Assembly: GCF_029626025.1 (NCBI RefSeq) | Contig: NZ_JARUBF010000001.1 | Span: 620,001 to 684,000 of the forward strand | Source: Solwaraspora sp. WMMD406 | GTDB taxonomy: Bacteria; Actinomycetota; Actinomycetes; Mycobacteriales; Micromonosporaceae | Direction: 5' to 3' | DNA length: 64,000 nt | Part shown: one piece after another, positions 1-8,404 of the stretch | How the letters are laid out: every line of letters starts with the position of its first letter | How positions within the stretch are numbered: position 1 is the first letter of the stretch | Notes under the pieces: generated by a model | Told to the model about the DNA's origin: nothing | Database searches by the model: none | The model's input: only the letters and a program-made list of their open reading frames with translations | Translations under genes and position numbers: made by a program

Positions 1-2
1 CC

Positions 3-515
3 CTGCACCTGACCGACAGCGGGTGGGAGGCAGCCAAGGCGGAGTTGAGTAAGGACGAGCCACCGAAGGGTGCCGGCACCGCCGGTGCGACGCTCTACAC
101 GGTGCTCGACTTCGTTCGCCGGCTGATCGACCACTCGGGCGTTCGAGCCGACGACCTCTTCCGGATGCAGTTCAAGCCCAACGAGATCGCTACCACCATC
201 AGCCCGGCAGAGCCGGTCGGGACGACGGCCAACGGCAGCGAAGCGAGCCAGGTTGACGTGGCCACACGGATCCGGCGGGCGTACCACGAGCTGATCGACC
301 AGCCCGGCGACTACGTCATGCTGGCCGCGCTGCGGGCCGCGCTCGCCGATCTGCCGCGCGACGATCTCGACACCGCCCTGATCAAGCTCAACCAGGACCC
401 CGACGTGCAGATCGTGCCGGAATCCAACCAGAAGGTACTCAGAACGCAGGAGCGCGACGCGGCCGTCAGCATCGGCAATCAGCTCCGGCATCTGATTTCG
501 ATCTCGCCCTCATGA
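3..515 (+). CDS. winged-helix domain protein, 5' truncated by window edge
   Basis: The frame is open to the left edge, so only the last 170 residues are visible. An internal TTG at 45 could be read as a start, but the upstream in-frame codons give LHLTDSGWEAAK, which looks like the end of a winged helix-turn-helix. The last ~75 residues (YHELIDQPGDYVMLAALR ... RTQERDAAVSIGNQLRHLISI) resemble a second small winged-helix domain that I recall at the C-terminus of several actinobacterial proteins. The stop overlaps the next start as ATGA, so the two proteins are probably made in a fixed ratio and may act together. No catalytic motif is visible. The function is unknown; a DNA-binding or adaptor role for the downstream ATPase is an inference. 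Confidence 0.6.
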   Translation: MHLTDSGWEAAKAELSKDEPPKGAGTAGATLYTVLDFVRRLIDHSGVRADDLFRMQFKPNEIATTISPAEPVGTTANGSEASQVDVATRIRRAYHELIDQPGDYVMLAALRAALADLPRDDLDTALIKLNQDPDVQIVPESNQKVLRTQERDAAVSIGNQLRHLISISPS

Positions 516-3500
516 CCGGTCCCACCGGGATGACCGATGAGCAGCGGCGGGCGCTGGCCGCGCTACGGTTCAACTGGGCACCGACTCCGGATGATGTCTG
601 GAAGCCGATCCCGTTTCACGTCGAAGGGCTACATCACCAGATCATCGAAATGGTGATGGAGGGCGTCTCCGAAGCGAATCACAGCGTCGACTCCAGCCCG
701 GTGGGTCTGGCGATCCTGGGACAACGCGGCACCGGCAAGACGCACCTGCTCGGCGCGGTCCGTCAACGGGTACAGGCCGCCGGTGGGTTCTTTTTTCTTG
801 TCAGGCTCCTAGAGGCCAACGCGTTCTGGCGGAGCACCTCGCTGTCCCTGCTGGAGGATTTCGCCCGACCGGCACCGGACGGGACTTCGCAACTGCACGC
901 ATTCCTGCGCAGACTGGCCGACGAGGTCGACGCGCCACGCGCCGTCCGGCGGTCGGTCACCGGCGAGACCGAACTGACCCGGCACGCCCTCGATGCCTTC
1001 GTAGACCAGGTACGCAAGGCCAATCGCCAAATCGGCACCGAATGCCAGGACACCGCTCGGGCACTGGTGCTATACGCCAGTGACGACGGCACGGCCCAAG
1101 ACGTCGGCTACGATTTCCTGTCATCCAGTGACGAGGAAAGCCCCGGAGCGCTGGCCGCGTGGGGCATCCGGCGCAGCAAGCGTGCGCCACAGGAGATCGT
1201 CCGCGACACCTCCCGGTTGGTTGCCCTGGTCGGACCCACCGTCATCGCGCTCGATCAGATCGACCTGATGGTCGCCCAGTCGGTCAAATCCACCACTCGT
1301 GAAGTCCGCGGCGAGGTCGACTGGCAAACCTCGTTGCTGCTGGAGCAGATCGCCAGCGGGCTGATGTCGCTCCGTGAGAACACCCGCCGCTCGTTGTCGA
1401 TCGTCTCCTGCCTACCGCAGACCTGGCAAAGCATCAAGGTGCAGGCCACCGACACTGTGCAGGATCGGTTCCGGGAGGCGGTGCGGCTCAAGGAGATCCC
1501 GTCACCGGAGATCGGCCGCGAGTTGGTGGAGAAGCGGTTCGGCCTGGTCTTCGACGAGCTGGGCTTCACCCCGCCGTACCCGACGTGGCCGATCCACCCG
1601 TCCGCCTTCGCTGAGGTCGTCCAGTTCACGCCGCGCGAACTGCTCCGTCGGATCGACACCCACGTGCGCAGCTGCCTGGCTGACGGGCAGGTGCGCGAGC
1701 TTACTCACCTGCTGCGTGCGCCATCTGGATACGACGGCCCGTCCACGAGGTCCGATGCCGTGTCCACACCCGATCGGTCCGGCAAGTCCGAGTCGCAGGG
1801 CGACACGCGGCCGGTGCCGGCCGAATCCGACGAGCTAGCCAAGATCGACATCAGGTACGCCGAGTTGATCGAGTCAGCCGAGACCGCGAGCGCGGTGCAG
1901 CAGTCCAGCGAGGACCTGAGGGTGCCGGTGCTGCTGCAGGCCGGGTTGACCGCGTGGATCGCCGCTCAGGACGGATCAGCCGACGAGTTCAGCCTCGACC
2001 CGCTGCCGGTCAGCGGCAAGCCGGCTCTGCACGCCCGGTTGCGGCGAACGCTCGACGACGAGACCGAGGACGAGGAACACTGGTCGTTCCGGGCCGTCTG
2101 CGCCCCGCACCACATCGCGGCGCTCAACCGAATCCGCAACGCCATGACCACCGCCGGGTTGACCGAGGGGGTCACCAAACGGCGTCTCTTCCTGCTCCGG
2201 AGCGTGGACTGGTCGGCCGGTGCACGTACCCGGGAGGTGCTCGACGCGTTCACCAGAGCCGGCGGGCGGACGCTTCCCTTCCCCACCGCGGACATCCGGC
2301 GCCTGGCCGCCCTGGAACAGCTGATCCAGCAGTACGGGTTGGAACGGCTACGACCATGGTTCGCCAACCGGCGACCGGCATCCGGTATCGCGGCCCTGCG
2401 GACCGCGCTCGATGGCGACACCGACGCCAGCAGGGACGACCATGCCGCCGGTGGCGACTCGACGGCACCAGCCGAGCCCGATCAGGCCACGCCCCCGGTC
2501 GACCCGCCGGTACGGGCGGTCGGCCGGGCCTCCGTACCAGTGATGCCGGCGGCAAGTGAGAACTCGTCTGCTGGTCGCGGTGGGCGCGACGATCAGCCTG
2601 TGGTGCTGCCCGGACCTGAACAGCCTCAGGTGCCGGCCGGGATCGACCCGTACCACTTGACGGTCGGTTCCGTCGCCGGACGGCCGGATCCGGTCCGGAT
2701 GAGTCTGGAGTCACTGCGTCGGCACACGGTGATTTTTGCTGGCTCGGGATCCGGCAAGACCGTGCTGATCCGCCGGCTTGTCGAGGAGTGCGCACTGCGT
2801 GGCGTGTCCGCGATCGTGCTGGACCCGAACAACGATCTCGCCCGACTCGGCGATGCCTGGCCGGAGCAGCCGATTGGCTGGGGCCCTGCGGATCCGGATC
2901 GGGCTGCCGCATACCTGGCCGGCACCGACGTGGTCGTCTGGACGCCCGGTCGTCGTGCCGGCCGCTCGCTGAGTTTTCCACCGCTGCCGAACTTCCGTGA
3001 CGTGCTCGACGACCCCGACGCATTCCGCGCGGCTGTCGACTCAGCCGTCGCCACACTCGCGCCACATGCCCGGGTCGACGGCGGCACCGACAAGGCGAGG
3101 CTCGGTCGAGCCGTGCTGCGCGAGGCGCTGACCGGGTACGCCCGGACCGGTGGCAGCGACCTGCGGGCGTTCACCGATCTGTTGAACGAACTGCCGGACG
3201 GGGTCAGCCAGCTCGACAGCGCCCCGAAGCTGGCAGCGGGCATGGCGCAGCTACTGAAGGCCGCGTTGATCGACGATCCGCTGTTCGGGGGTGACGGCAC
3301 TCCTGTCGACCCCGGCACGTTGCTCACGCCGCTGCCAGGACGACGCGCCCGGGTCTCGGTGATCAGCTTTGTCGGACTGCCACACGACCACCAGCGGCAG
3401 AGCTTCGTCAATCAGCTACAACTCGCCCTGTTCACCTGGATCAAGCGGCATCCCGCTGGTGACCGGCCACTCGGTGGCCTTTTCGTGATGGACGAAGCTC

Positions 3501-3880
3501 AGACGCTGGCACCATCCGGTGCGGTCACCGCGTGTACACAGAGCACCCTCACCTTGACGTCACAGGCCCGCAAGTACGGACTCGGTCTGGTCTTCGCCAC
3601 CCAAGCACCGAAGGCGCTGAACAATCAAATCCCTGGCAACGCTGCCACTCAGTTCTTCGGCCTGTTGACCGCGCCGGTGCAGATCGAGGCGGCCCGCGAC
3701 GTCGCGCGGGCCAAGGGCGCCGACATCCCTGACGTCGGCAGAATGCGCACCGGACAGTTCTACGCGGCGGTGGAGGGCGCGCGGTTCGTCAAGCTCCAAG
3801 CGCCAATGTGCCTGAGCCACCACCCCCGCAGCCCGTTGACGGCTGAGGAGGTCGTACAACGAGCCGCTGTCACCAGGTGA
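512..3880 (+). CDS. dual P-loop ATPase with C-terminal HerA/FtsK-type domain
   Basis: This 1122-residue protein has two nucleotide-binding modules. The N-terminal one has Walker A GQRGTGKT at residues 70-77 and a probable Walker B in TVIALDQIDL (~residue 245). A middle section (~470-640) includes VDWSAGARTREVLDAF, reminiscent of domains seen in conflict-system ATPases. After a low-complexity linker (~640-710), the C-terminal module has Walker A GSGSGKT near residue 745, Walker B LFVMDEAQ near 993 and the sensor-like GLVFATQAPKALNN, typical of HerA/VirB4/FtsK DNA-pumping ATPases. It starts within the stop of the preceding gene. Such multi-domain ATPases are often found in phage-defence or mobile loci. 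I see no adjacent nuclease, although the partner genes may lie left of the window. Specific assignment (BREX, DISARM and so on) is not supported. Confidence 0.8.
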   Translation: MTGPTGMTDEQRRALAALRFNWAPTPDDVWKPIPFHVEGLHHQIIEMVMEGVSEANHSVDSSPVGLAILGQRGTGKTHLLGAVRQRVQAAGGFFFLVRLLEANAFWRSTSLSLLEDFARPAPDGTSQLHAFLRRLADEVDAPRAVRRSVTGETELTRHALDAFVDQVRKANRQIGTECQDTARALVLYASDDGTAQDVGYDFLSSSDEESPGALAAWGIRRSKRAPQEIVRDTSRLVALVGPTVIALDQIDLMVAQSVKSTTREVRGEVDWQTSLLLEQIASGLMSLRENTRRSLSIVSCLPQTWQSIKVQATDTVQDRFREAVRLKEIPSPEIGRELVEKRFGLVFDELGFTPPYPTWPIHPSAFAEVVQFTPRELLRRIDTHVRSCLADGQVRELTHLLRAPSGYDGPSTRSDAVSTPDRSGKSESQGDTRPVPAESDELAKIDIRYAELIESAETASAVQQSSEDLRVPVLLQAGLTAWIAAQDGSADEFSLDPLPVSGKPALHARLRRTLDDETEDEEHWSFRAVCAPHHIAALNRIRNAMTTAGLTEGVTKRRLFLLRSVDWSAGARTREVLDAFTRAGGRTLPFPTADIRRLAALEQLIQQYGLERLRPWFANRRPASGIAALRTALDGDTDASRDDHAAGGDSTAPAEPDQATPPVDPPVRAVGRASVPVMPAASENSSAGRGGRDDQPVVLPGPEQPQVPAGIDPYHLTVGSVAGRPDPVRMSLESLRRHTVIFAGSGSGKTVLIRRLVEECALRGVSAIVLDPNNDLARLGDAWPEQPIGWGPADPDRAAAYLAGTDVVVWTPGRRAGRSLSFPPLPNFRDVLDDPDAFRAAVDSAVATLAPHARVDGGTDKARLGRAVLREALTGYARTGGSDLRAFTDLLNELPDGVSQLDSAPKLAAGMAQLLKAALIDDPLFGGDGTPVDPGTLLTPLPGRRARVSVISFVGLPHDHQRQSFVNQLQLALFTWIKRHPAGDRPLGGLFVMDEAQTLAPSGAVTACTQSTLTLTSQARKYGLGLVFATQAPKALNNQIPGNAATQFFGLLTAPVQIEAARDVARAKGADIPDVGRMRTGQFYAAVEGARFVKLQAPMCLSHHPRSPLTAEEVVQRAAVTR

Positions 3881-4317
3881 CCGGTCTGTTCGCGCCGATT
3901 CAGGACCAGCATCTTGGTCGTGCTCCACCACTCGCCTCGGTGTCCATCACCCGCCAGGCAGGCACCTTCCGGGTGGCTCGGCTGCCGACAACTCACCAAG
4001 TGATCGGATCCGGAGCAGAGCTCGCTACGACCTTCGTCGGCTCTCCGCATCCGTACATCAGGACGGTCGCCGAACTCATGGACGGTCGGGGACTCCGCCG
4101 ACGCCTCCGCCGGTTGTGCCTCGGCGTCGCGGGCGGCGTTGAAGCTCGACACCAGGTCCACGCCCGCCGACTCGTTGCTGCTGAGCGCGCGCTGAAAGAA
4201 GATGATCTCTCCGGGTACGTCGAGCGTCGGCCGCCAGCCCAGACCGTCCCGATAGAAACGCCGGGCCGCGTCGAGGTCGACGGTCGCGACCGTGACGAAG
4301 TGGACCTGCTGCCGCAC
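3760..4317 (-). pseudogene. VOC (glyoxalase-fold) family gene remnant
   Basis: The first ~42 residues from a GTG at 4317, with GGGAG eight bases upstream, are a textbook VOC N-terminus: HFVTVATVDLDAARRFYRDG, then LGWRPTLDVPGEIIFFQ. After residue ~42 the similarity stops. The frame continues to 3760 with Arg/Ala-rich sequence that has none of the expected metal-site or DPDGN-like motifs, and it runs antisense over the last 121 bases of the ATPase gene. Neither other frame restores the missing half. I read this as a deletion-truncated gene whose second half was lost at the junction with the ATPase locus. A short expressed protein cannot be excluded. Confidence 0.5.
3881..4192. other. junction between accessory ATPase and VOC remnant
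   Basis: No recognisable intact gene lies in this stretch. It holds the unrecognised tail of the VOC frame on the minus strand and the space after the ATPase stop. I see no inverted terminal repeat, integrase fragment or tRNA that would mark the junction. Confidence 0.4.
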
Positions 4318-4392
4318 GACCGTGCTCCCTTGCTCGACCTCGGTGCCGACCCGTCCGGCACCGCAGTCGAGTGGCCGGACCAGGGAACGTGG

Positions 4393-4797
4393 CTAGTCCC
4401 AGGTGACCGACCAGATCGACATGCCGGCGGGAACCGGCGGGACGTCAACGAAGTCGTCGACCAACCCCGCCATGATGCCACTGGACTCCAGCCCGTCGAC
4501 CCACGACTCGCAGGTCGGCTCGTCCGCCGAGGTGCAGATGGCGACCGCCTCACCAGCCAATTCGTCGGTTTCCAGCGTCTCCGGGTGCAGCTGCACCCGT
4601 ACCCAGGCCACGTCCTCGCGCCGTTCGATGTCCCGGAACCGGTCCGCCAGCTCGGCCAACGGCGGACGCCCGTACTCCCACTGGTTGGGGGCGATGGAAC
4701 CCTCTTCGTCGTTGCCGTCGAAGAACTCCGAAATGGTGACCAGCGGCAGGGCATCCGAGTCCCCGGCCCGCCGCACCAGCTCCGCGATCGAGATCAC
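4393..4797 (-). CDS. hypothetical protein, acidic, 134 aa
   Basis: This small soluble acidic protein begins MISIAELVRRAGDSDALPLV from a GTG at 4797 and ends IWSVTWD. It has no signal peptide, membrane segment or catalytic motif that I recognise. Third-position GC is in line with the neighbours, and the amino-acid composition (Asp, Glu, hydrophobic) is that of a real protein rather than of a shadow frame. There is no clear Shine-Dalgarno sequence before the GTG, so translation may be leaderless or start elsewhere. It points the same way as the membrane cluster upstream, with 86 bases between them. Function unknown. Confidence 0.55.
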   Translation of the reverse strand: MISIAELVRRAGDSDALPLVTISEFFDGNDEEGSIAPNQWEYGRPPLAELADRFRDIERREDVAWVRVQLHPETLETDELAGEAVAICTSADEPTCESWVDGLESSGIMAGLVDDFVDVPPVPAGMSIWSVTWD

Positions 4798-4883
4798 GAT
4801 GCGCAGTGTGCCACCCGTAGGTGCCTAGCTCGCAGCCTGGTCACCCCCGCGATCGTCCCCAGCCGACCTGGGGATCTCGCCGG

Positions 4884-5786
4884 TCAATCGGCCCAGCCCG
4901 CCGGCCAGTACGCCGGGTGCCCGGCGGCGGCGACCTGGGCGTTGGCGTCCACGATCACACTTCCGGCTTCGGCGCGCGCCGCAGCCAGTCCCTCCTGGTC
5001 GCCGCCGAACCGTTCGTCCGCCCCGCCCATCACCTCGTGGACCAGCCGTACCGCCCGGTCGACGTGTCCCACGTTCAGATAGAGCCGGGCCAGGTAGAGC
5101 GCCTCGAAGGTCAGGCGGGGATCCTGCCAGCCGGGCCGGCGGCGGGCCCGGCGCAGCAACTGCTGCTGCTTCTCGATCGCCTCGAAGCCGAGCCCACGCG
5201 CGGCCAACTGCTCCGCGCGATGCCCGAGGACCCGCAGGTCCTGCTCGACGTCGCGGGGCGCCGAACCGGCGGCGGTCAGCACGGCCAACCCGCCGAGCAG
5301 GCAGACGTAGAGCCCGATGCCGGGTCCGATGTCCCACCTCGCCCCGTCCGGACCGGCCGTGTCGCCGACCTCGACGAAGTCCAGCACCGTCCAGGCCAAC
5401 GCGAGCGACGCCGCGCCGAACAGCGCCGTCTGCTGCCAGCGGCGCGCCCGACCCAACCCGTACCAGCCGGCGAGGCCGACGGCGACGATCCCGGCGAGCA
5501 GCGTGACGAGCGCGTCGCCGCCGGCGATACCGGCTCGGGAACCCAAGGCCGACCCGCCGGTGGCCGACGCCGCCACGCCGTAGGTGACCGCGTCGGCGTC
5601 CGGCCCGGCCACCCAGGGCAGTACGGAGCCCAGCATCAGCATCAGACCGCCGGCGGCAGCCAGGCCGGCTGCGATCAGCCCGCGCAGCGGCGGACGCACG
5701 CGGTCGATCAGTTCGAGTACGGCGTTGCCCGTCTCGGCATTGTCGCCGGCCCCGGTGTCGCCGTTGCCTGCTGTCACGGCCTTCAT
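4884..5786 (-). CDS. membrane protein with four-helix N-terminal half and soluble helical tail
   Basis: The frame is open further upstream, but the sensible start is the ATG at 5786, which overlaps the stop of the preceding gene as ATGA. The 300-residue product has about four hydrophobic segments: GLIAAGLAAAGGLMLMLGS, a long one around GGDALVTLLAGIVAVGLAGW, ALFGAASLALAWTVL, and IGLYVCLLGGLAVLTAAG. A ~115-residue cytoplasmic helical tail follows (EQDLRVLGHRAEQLAARGLG onward) that looks like TPR-type alpha repeats. It is the third gene of a coupled membrane-protein series. I do not recognise the family; the tail suggests protein-protein contacts. Confidence 0.7.
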   Translation of the reverse strand: MKAVTAGNGDTGAGDNAETGNAVLELIDRVRPPLRGLIAAGLAAAGGLMLMLGSVLPWVAGPDADAVTYGVAASATGGSALGSRAGIAGGDALVTLLAGIVAVGLAGWYGLGRARRWQQTALFGAASLALAWTVLDFVEVGDTAGPDGARWDIGPGIGLYVCLLGGLAVLTAAGSAPRDVEQDLRVLGHRAEQLAARGLGFEAIEKQQQLLRRARRRPGWQDPRLTFEALYLARLYLNVGHVDRAVRLVHEVMGGADERFGGDQEGLAAARAEAGSVIVDANAQVAAAGHPAYWPAGWAD

Positions 5787-6313
5787 GAGGGCAGCCGGAC
5801 CAGGTCGGCGGTGGCGGTCACCTGGGTAACGTAGAAGATCACCGGAACCAGCAGAACAGCGATCGGCATCAGCACGATCCGGGCGGCCAGCCGTAGCCGG
5901 GTCGGCTGGAGCCGGGCGGCCAGCAACGCGAGGCTGCCGGGTACCAGAATCAGCAGGGTGACCACCGACAACAGGTAGCGGGCCGGGCTGTCCCCCGGCG
6001 CGGGAAACAGCGGCGCCAACACGGACTGTTCCGCCAGCCAGGTCGTACCTCGGGCCAGCCCGGTGACCACCACCACCAGCGCGACGAACGGCAGGGCCAG
6101 CAGGAACAGGTCCCACAGCCAGCGGATTCCGCCGCTGGTACCCGGCCTGGCGGCGAATCGGCGCGGCGGCCCGTACTCGCGCTCCCGTAGCTGTCGTTCC
6201 TGCTCGCGGCGGTGCTCCTCGCCGGACACCCCGCGCACCCCGGCCCAACGGGCCGCGCTGAGCTCCGCCTCACTCATCGACTGGAGTGGCTTGTCGGGAT
6301 CCATCGACGTCAC
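5783..6313 (-). CDS. membrane protein of unknown function
   Basis: The product is ~176 residues. The GTG at 6313 (VTSMDPDKPLQS...) has GAGGA six bases upstream; an ATG at 6304 is the alternative. A charged cytoplasmic N-terminal ~75 residues (many Arg and Glu, EEHRREQERQLREREYG) is followed by three hydrophobic segments: LWDLFLLALPFVALVVVVTG, YLLSVVTLLILVPGSLALLA, and IVLMPIAVLLVPVIFYVTQV. The stop overlaps the next gene by four bases, so the two are coupled. There is no recognised domain. It probably forms a complex with the flanking membrane proteins. Confidence 0.65.
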   Translation of the reverse strand: MTSMDPDKPLQSMSEAELSAARWAGVRGVSGEEHRREQERQLREREYGPPRRFAARPGTSGGIRWLWDLFLLALPFVALVVVVTGLARGTTWLAEQSVLAPLFPAPGDSPARYLLSVVTLLILVPGSLALLAARLQPTRLRLAARIVLMPIAVLLVPVIFYVTQVTATADLVRLPS

Positions 6314-6347
6314 CGCCGTTCCTCGCTCCGCGCACCACCGCGCGCCG

Positions 6348-6962
6348 TCATGGGGCGGCCCGCCGGGTAGCCCGCTGCCGTCGTACCAGGGTGACCAGGC
6401 AGACGCCGAGGCCGGCCGCCGAACCGACCAGACCGCCGGCGAGGACGCGCAGATCCGGCTCGCCTGATAGCGGACCGACCGCGAGACCGGCCACCGAGCT
6501 GTCCGCGTACGGTCCGGGATCGACGAGCGTGACCTGGTAGACACCGGGGCCGAGCGCCATGCCGCCGATACCCCAGCCGAGCAGCTGCGCGGATTCGGTC
6601 GCCGCCCGGTAGTCGTAGCCGAGCGCCGGACCGACCGGTACGGCCGCGCCGTCGGCTCCGGTGACCCGGATGTCTACCAGCCGGGCCACCCGCGAGTCGG
6701 CCAGCCGCCGGACCGACTCGGGCCGCTGTGCCCCGGCCACCGTCTCCAGCCAGACGCCGTACTCCCCGGCGTCGGAGACCTCGACGGTGAGCGTGCCGTC
6801 CACGCCGACGCGGGTGTACGCGGCGGCGGCGACGTCACGGTCGGTCTTGGCCAGGTAGCCGTACCCGAACAGGCCGAGAAAGCCAGCCACCCACAGCGCC
6901 AGCCCGGCGACATACCACCACCGGGAGGGACCCAGCCGGATGAAGAAGGGACGGATGTTCAT
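6348..6962 (-). CDS. two-helix membrane protein with extracytoplasmic beta-rich domain
   Basis: This 204-residue protein has an N-terminal membrane segment (WWYVAGLALWVAGFLGLFGY), about 125 residues predicted outside the membrane, and a C-terminal segment (LAGGLVGSAAGLGVCLVTLV) followed by a basic tail, RRQRATRRAAP. The central part has regular beta-like sequence (DGTLTVEVSDAGEYGVWLET ... YQVTLVDPGPY), like a carbohydrate- or peptide-binding sandwich. AGGGA lies nine bases before the ATG. It is the first of three closely spaced membrane-protein genes. The family is not recognised. Confidence 0.7.
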   Translation of the reverse strand: MNIRPFFIRLGPSRWWYVAGLALWVAGFLGLFGYGYLAKTDRDVAAAAYTRVGVDGTLTVEVSDAGEYGVWLETVAGAQRPESVRRLADSRVARLVDIRVTGADGAAVPVGPALGYDYRAATESAQLLGWGIGGMALGPGVYQVTLVDPGPYADSSVAGLAVGPLSGEPDLRVLAGGLVGSAAGLGVCLVTLVRRQRATRRAAP

Positions 6963-7037
6963 CGGTCGTGTTCCCTGGTCATGGCGCCCAGCCGATCAGC
7001 CGATCCGGCATCTCGGTCCCGGTGACGTCCCGAGCCG

Positions 7038-7079
7038 CCCCTGGTCGGAGTCGACGTCGCACCCCTGGTCGGAGTCGAC
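7038..7079. repeat. two 18-bp direct repeats
   Basis: The unit CCCCTGGTCGGAGTCGAC occurs at 7038-7055 and 7062-7079, a 24-base period, in the gap between the lipoprotein gene and the membrane-protein series. Each copy contains the SalI-type palindrome GTCGAC. This may be a regulator-binding pair or a simple duplication. Confidence 0.7.
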
Positions 7080-7080
7080 A

Positions 7081-7467
7081 TCAGCAGACCCGTCCGCCGC
7101 GATCCTGTCCGGCGGCACTTTCGTTGACCAGGTCGAGAGCAGCGGTCGGCTCCGGGTTCGGCAGGTCTTCACGACCTTCGGGCGTCACCGGAGCGCCGTT
7201 TCCGGTCACGTGAGAGACGTAGAAGTCGTCGCCGTCCCACTCCAGCCACAGGTAACATCTGGCGAAAGCCATGTCGGCCTGCACCTTCCATTGCCCGTCG
7301 GCTTCGACCGGTTCCCCGAGTCCGCCATATCCGGCGTCGGTCAACGCCTGTACGAACTCGTCCCGCTCACTTTCGCTGGTAATTCTTCCGCCGACGAGTC
7401 CGCAACCCGCTGCGGGGAACACGAGGGCGGTGACCGCAATAGCGCTGACCACGCCGTACCGACGCAT
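7081..7467 (-). CDS. putative lipoprotein, 128 aa
   Basis: The protein begins MRRYGVVSAIAVTALVFPAAG and then a Cys, a signal peptide with lipobox PAAGC at residues 18-22, so the mature protein should be lipid-anchored on the outer face of the membrane. The mature part has two conserved-looking blocks (SERDEFVQALTDAGYGGLGE and CYLWLEWDGDDFYVSHVTG) and a second internal Cys. It lies 118 bases upstream of the membrane-protein series on the same strand and could belong to it. No named family is recognised. Confidence 0.7.
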   Translation of the reverse strand: MRRYGVVSAIAVTALVFPAAGCGLVGGRITSESERDEFVQALTDAGYGGLGEPVEADGQWKVQADMAFARCYLWLEWDGDDFYVSHVTGNGAPVTPEGREDLPNPEPTAALDLVNESAAGQDRGGRVC

Positions 7468-7816
7468 AGATGACCTACTCCCGCCAACGATTCACAAGGC
7501 GAATCATGACTGTCTCTCAACTTCGGGAAGGTCACCGTACCGTCTGCGCACAAGCCCACGGATTGGCAGTGATCCAGGTCACACAAGGCTGGACCAACCG
7601 GACCAACACCGCGCCGCCGGGTCAGCGGTATCTCGGCGGAAGCGACCGATCTGCCACTCAACCATTCGGACAGTGCTGCCCGGCCCCTCATTGGTGGCCG
7701 GGCAGCCGTACGTCCCGCTGGGGCACCCGACCGACGACCAACGTATCCGCAGGTCGCGTCCATGGCACCACTGTGCCGGCCAGGTGTCGGTCGGATCACA
7801 CGATCGGCCGGCTCAC
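7468..7816. other. intergenic stretch
   Basis: No coding region is supported here. It contains the promoter side of the lipoprotein gene and the terminator at 7675-7706. The half nearest the lipoprotein gene (7490-7580) is less GC-rich than its surroundings, as expected for a promoter, but I cannot place boxes with confidence. Confidence 0.5.
7675..7706 (-). terminator. perfect 11-bp stem hairpin
   Basis: GCTGCCCGGCC and GGCCGGGCAGC form an 11-bp perfect stem around a ten-base loop, 111 bases downstream of the stop of the HPF-like gene. There is no U-tract, which is common for actinomycete terminators. Confidence 0.65.
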
Positions 7817-8215
7817 TCAATCAACGCCGAGATCACCGGGCTGCGGATCAGGATCGGGCAGTCCGGTCGGACGCAGATTCCGGTTGTTACGTGGTTCCTG
7901 CCGGGTCTTCGCATCGTTGAGCCGACGACGCAGATCATCGCGTACGTCGTTGAGCGCGGCCCGCAGATCCTCCTCACCCGACGTGGTGACAATTTTCGGC
8001 CAACCCGCGATCCAGCATTCCAGCGTCACCTTCTGCCCCCGGGCAGCCCGATCCTTGACCGACAGTTCCAATTCGGTGCTGTCCTGCGGGAACGCCGCCA
8101 ATCGGCTGTCGAGGGTGGCAAACTGCTCCACGATCCACCGTCGATCACCCTGTGAGAAACCGCCCCCGAGGCGGAGGCAGTCGTCGACGGTCGCCGATTC
8201 GGATGCGGTCGTCAT
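7817..8215 (-). CDS. HPF/RaiA-like ribosome-associated protein
   Basis: This 132-residue protein matches the short S30AE-like (sigma-54 modulation/HPF) proteins of actinomycetes. It has the strand-rich TELELSVKDRAARGQKVTLE, an amphipathic helix EEDLRAALNDVRDDLRRRLN, then EPRNNRNLR at the C-terminus. Family members bind the small ribosomal subunit at the decoding site and promote inactive ribosomes during stress. I placed the start at the ATG at 8215, seven bases after GGGAGG; a GTG directly before it is possible. It is divergent from the acyl-CoA synthetase gene. The assignment rests on overall pattern, not on a catalytic motif. Confidence 0.6.
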   Translation of the reverse strand: MTTASESATVDDCLRLGGGFSQGDRRWIVEQFATLDSRLAAFPQDSTELELSVKDRAARGQKVTLECWIAGWPKIVTTSGEEDLRAALNDVRDDLRRRLNDAKTRQEPRNNRNLRPTGLPDPDPQPGDLGVD

Positions 8216-8404
8216 CACGCCACCTCCCGACCGGAATCACGCACATCGGCGGTACGGGGCACGGAATCGTCGACCATGGCGCTGGCCCTTCTGTCCGGAC
8301 AGTTCACTGTCGCGTCACTGTCGTGGATACTCGCAGTGGTTCGGCACATACCCACCTGGGCCCGGGGCGGAAACGCCGTACGGGCGAGGAGCACGAGGGG
8401 CGAC

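Noticed and set aside
600-640. parS-like GTTTCACGTCGAAG inside the ATPase gene
   Set aside because: It has several mismatches to the core, is not palindromic and lies in coding sequence.
512-3880. Specific assignment to BREX, DISARM, Zorya or another named defence system
   Set aside because: The hallmark partner genes are not visible and the domain order does not match one that I can recall with certainty.
1-4800. Insertion sequence or integrated element around the ATPase pair
   Set aside because: There is no transposase, integrase, terminal inverted repeat or tRNA att duplication in the visible part.
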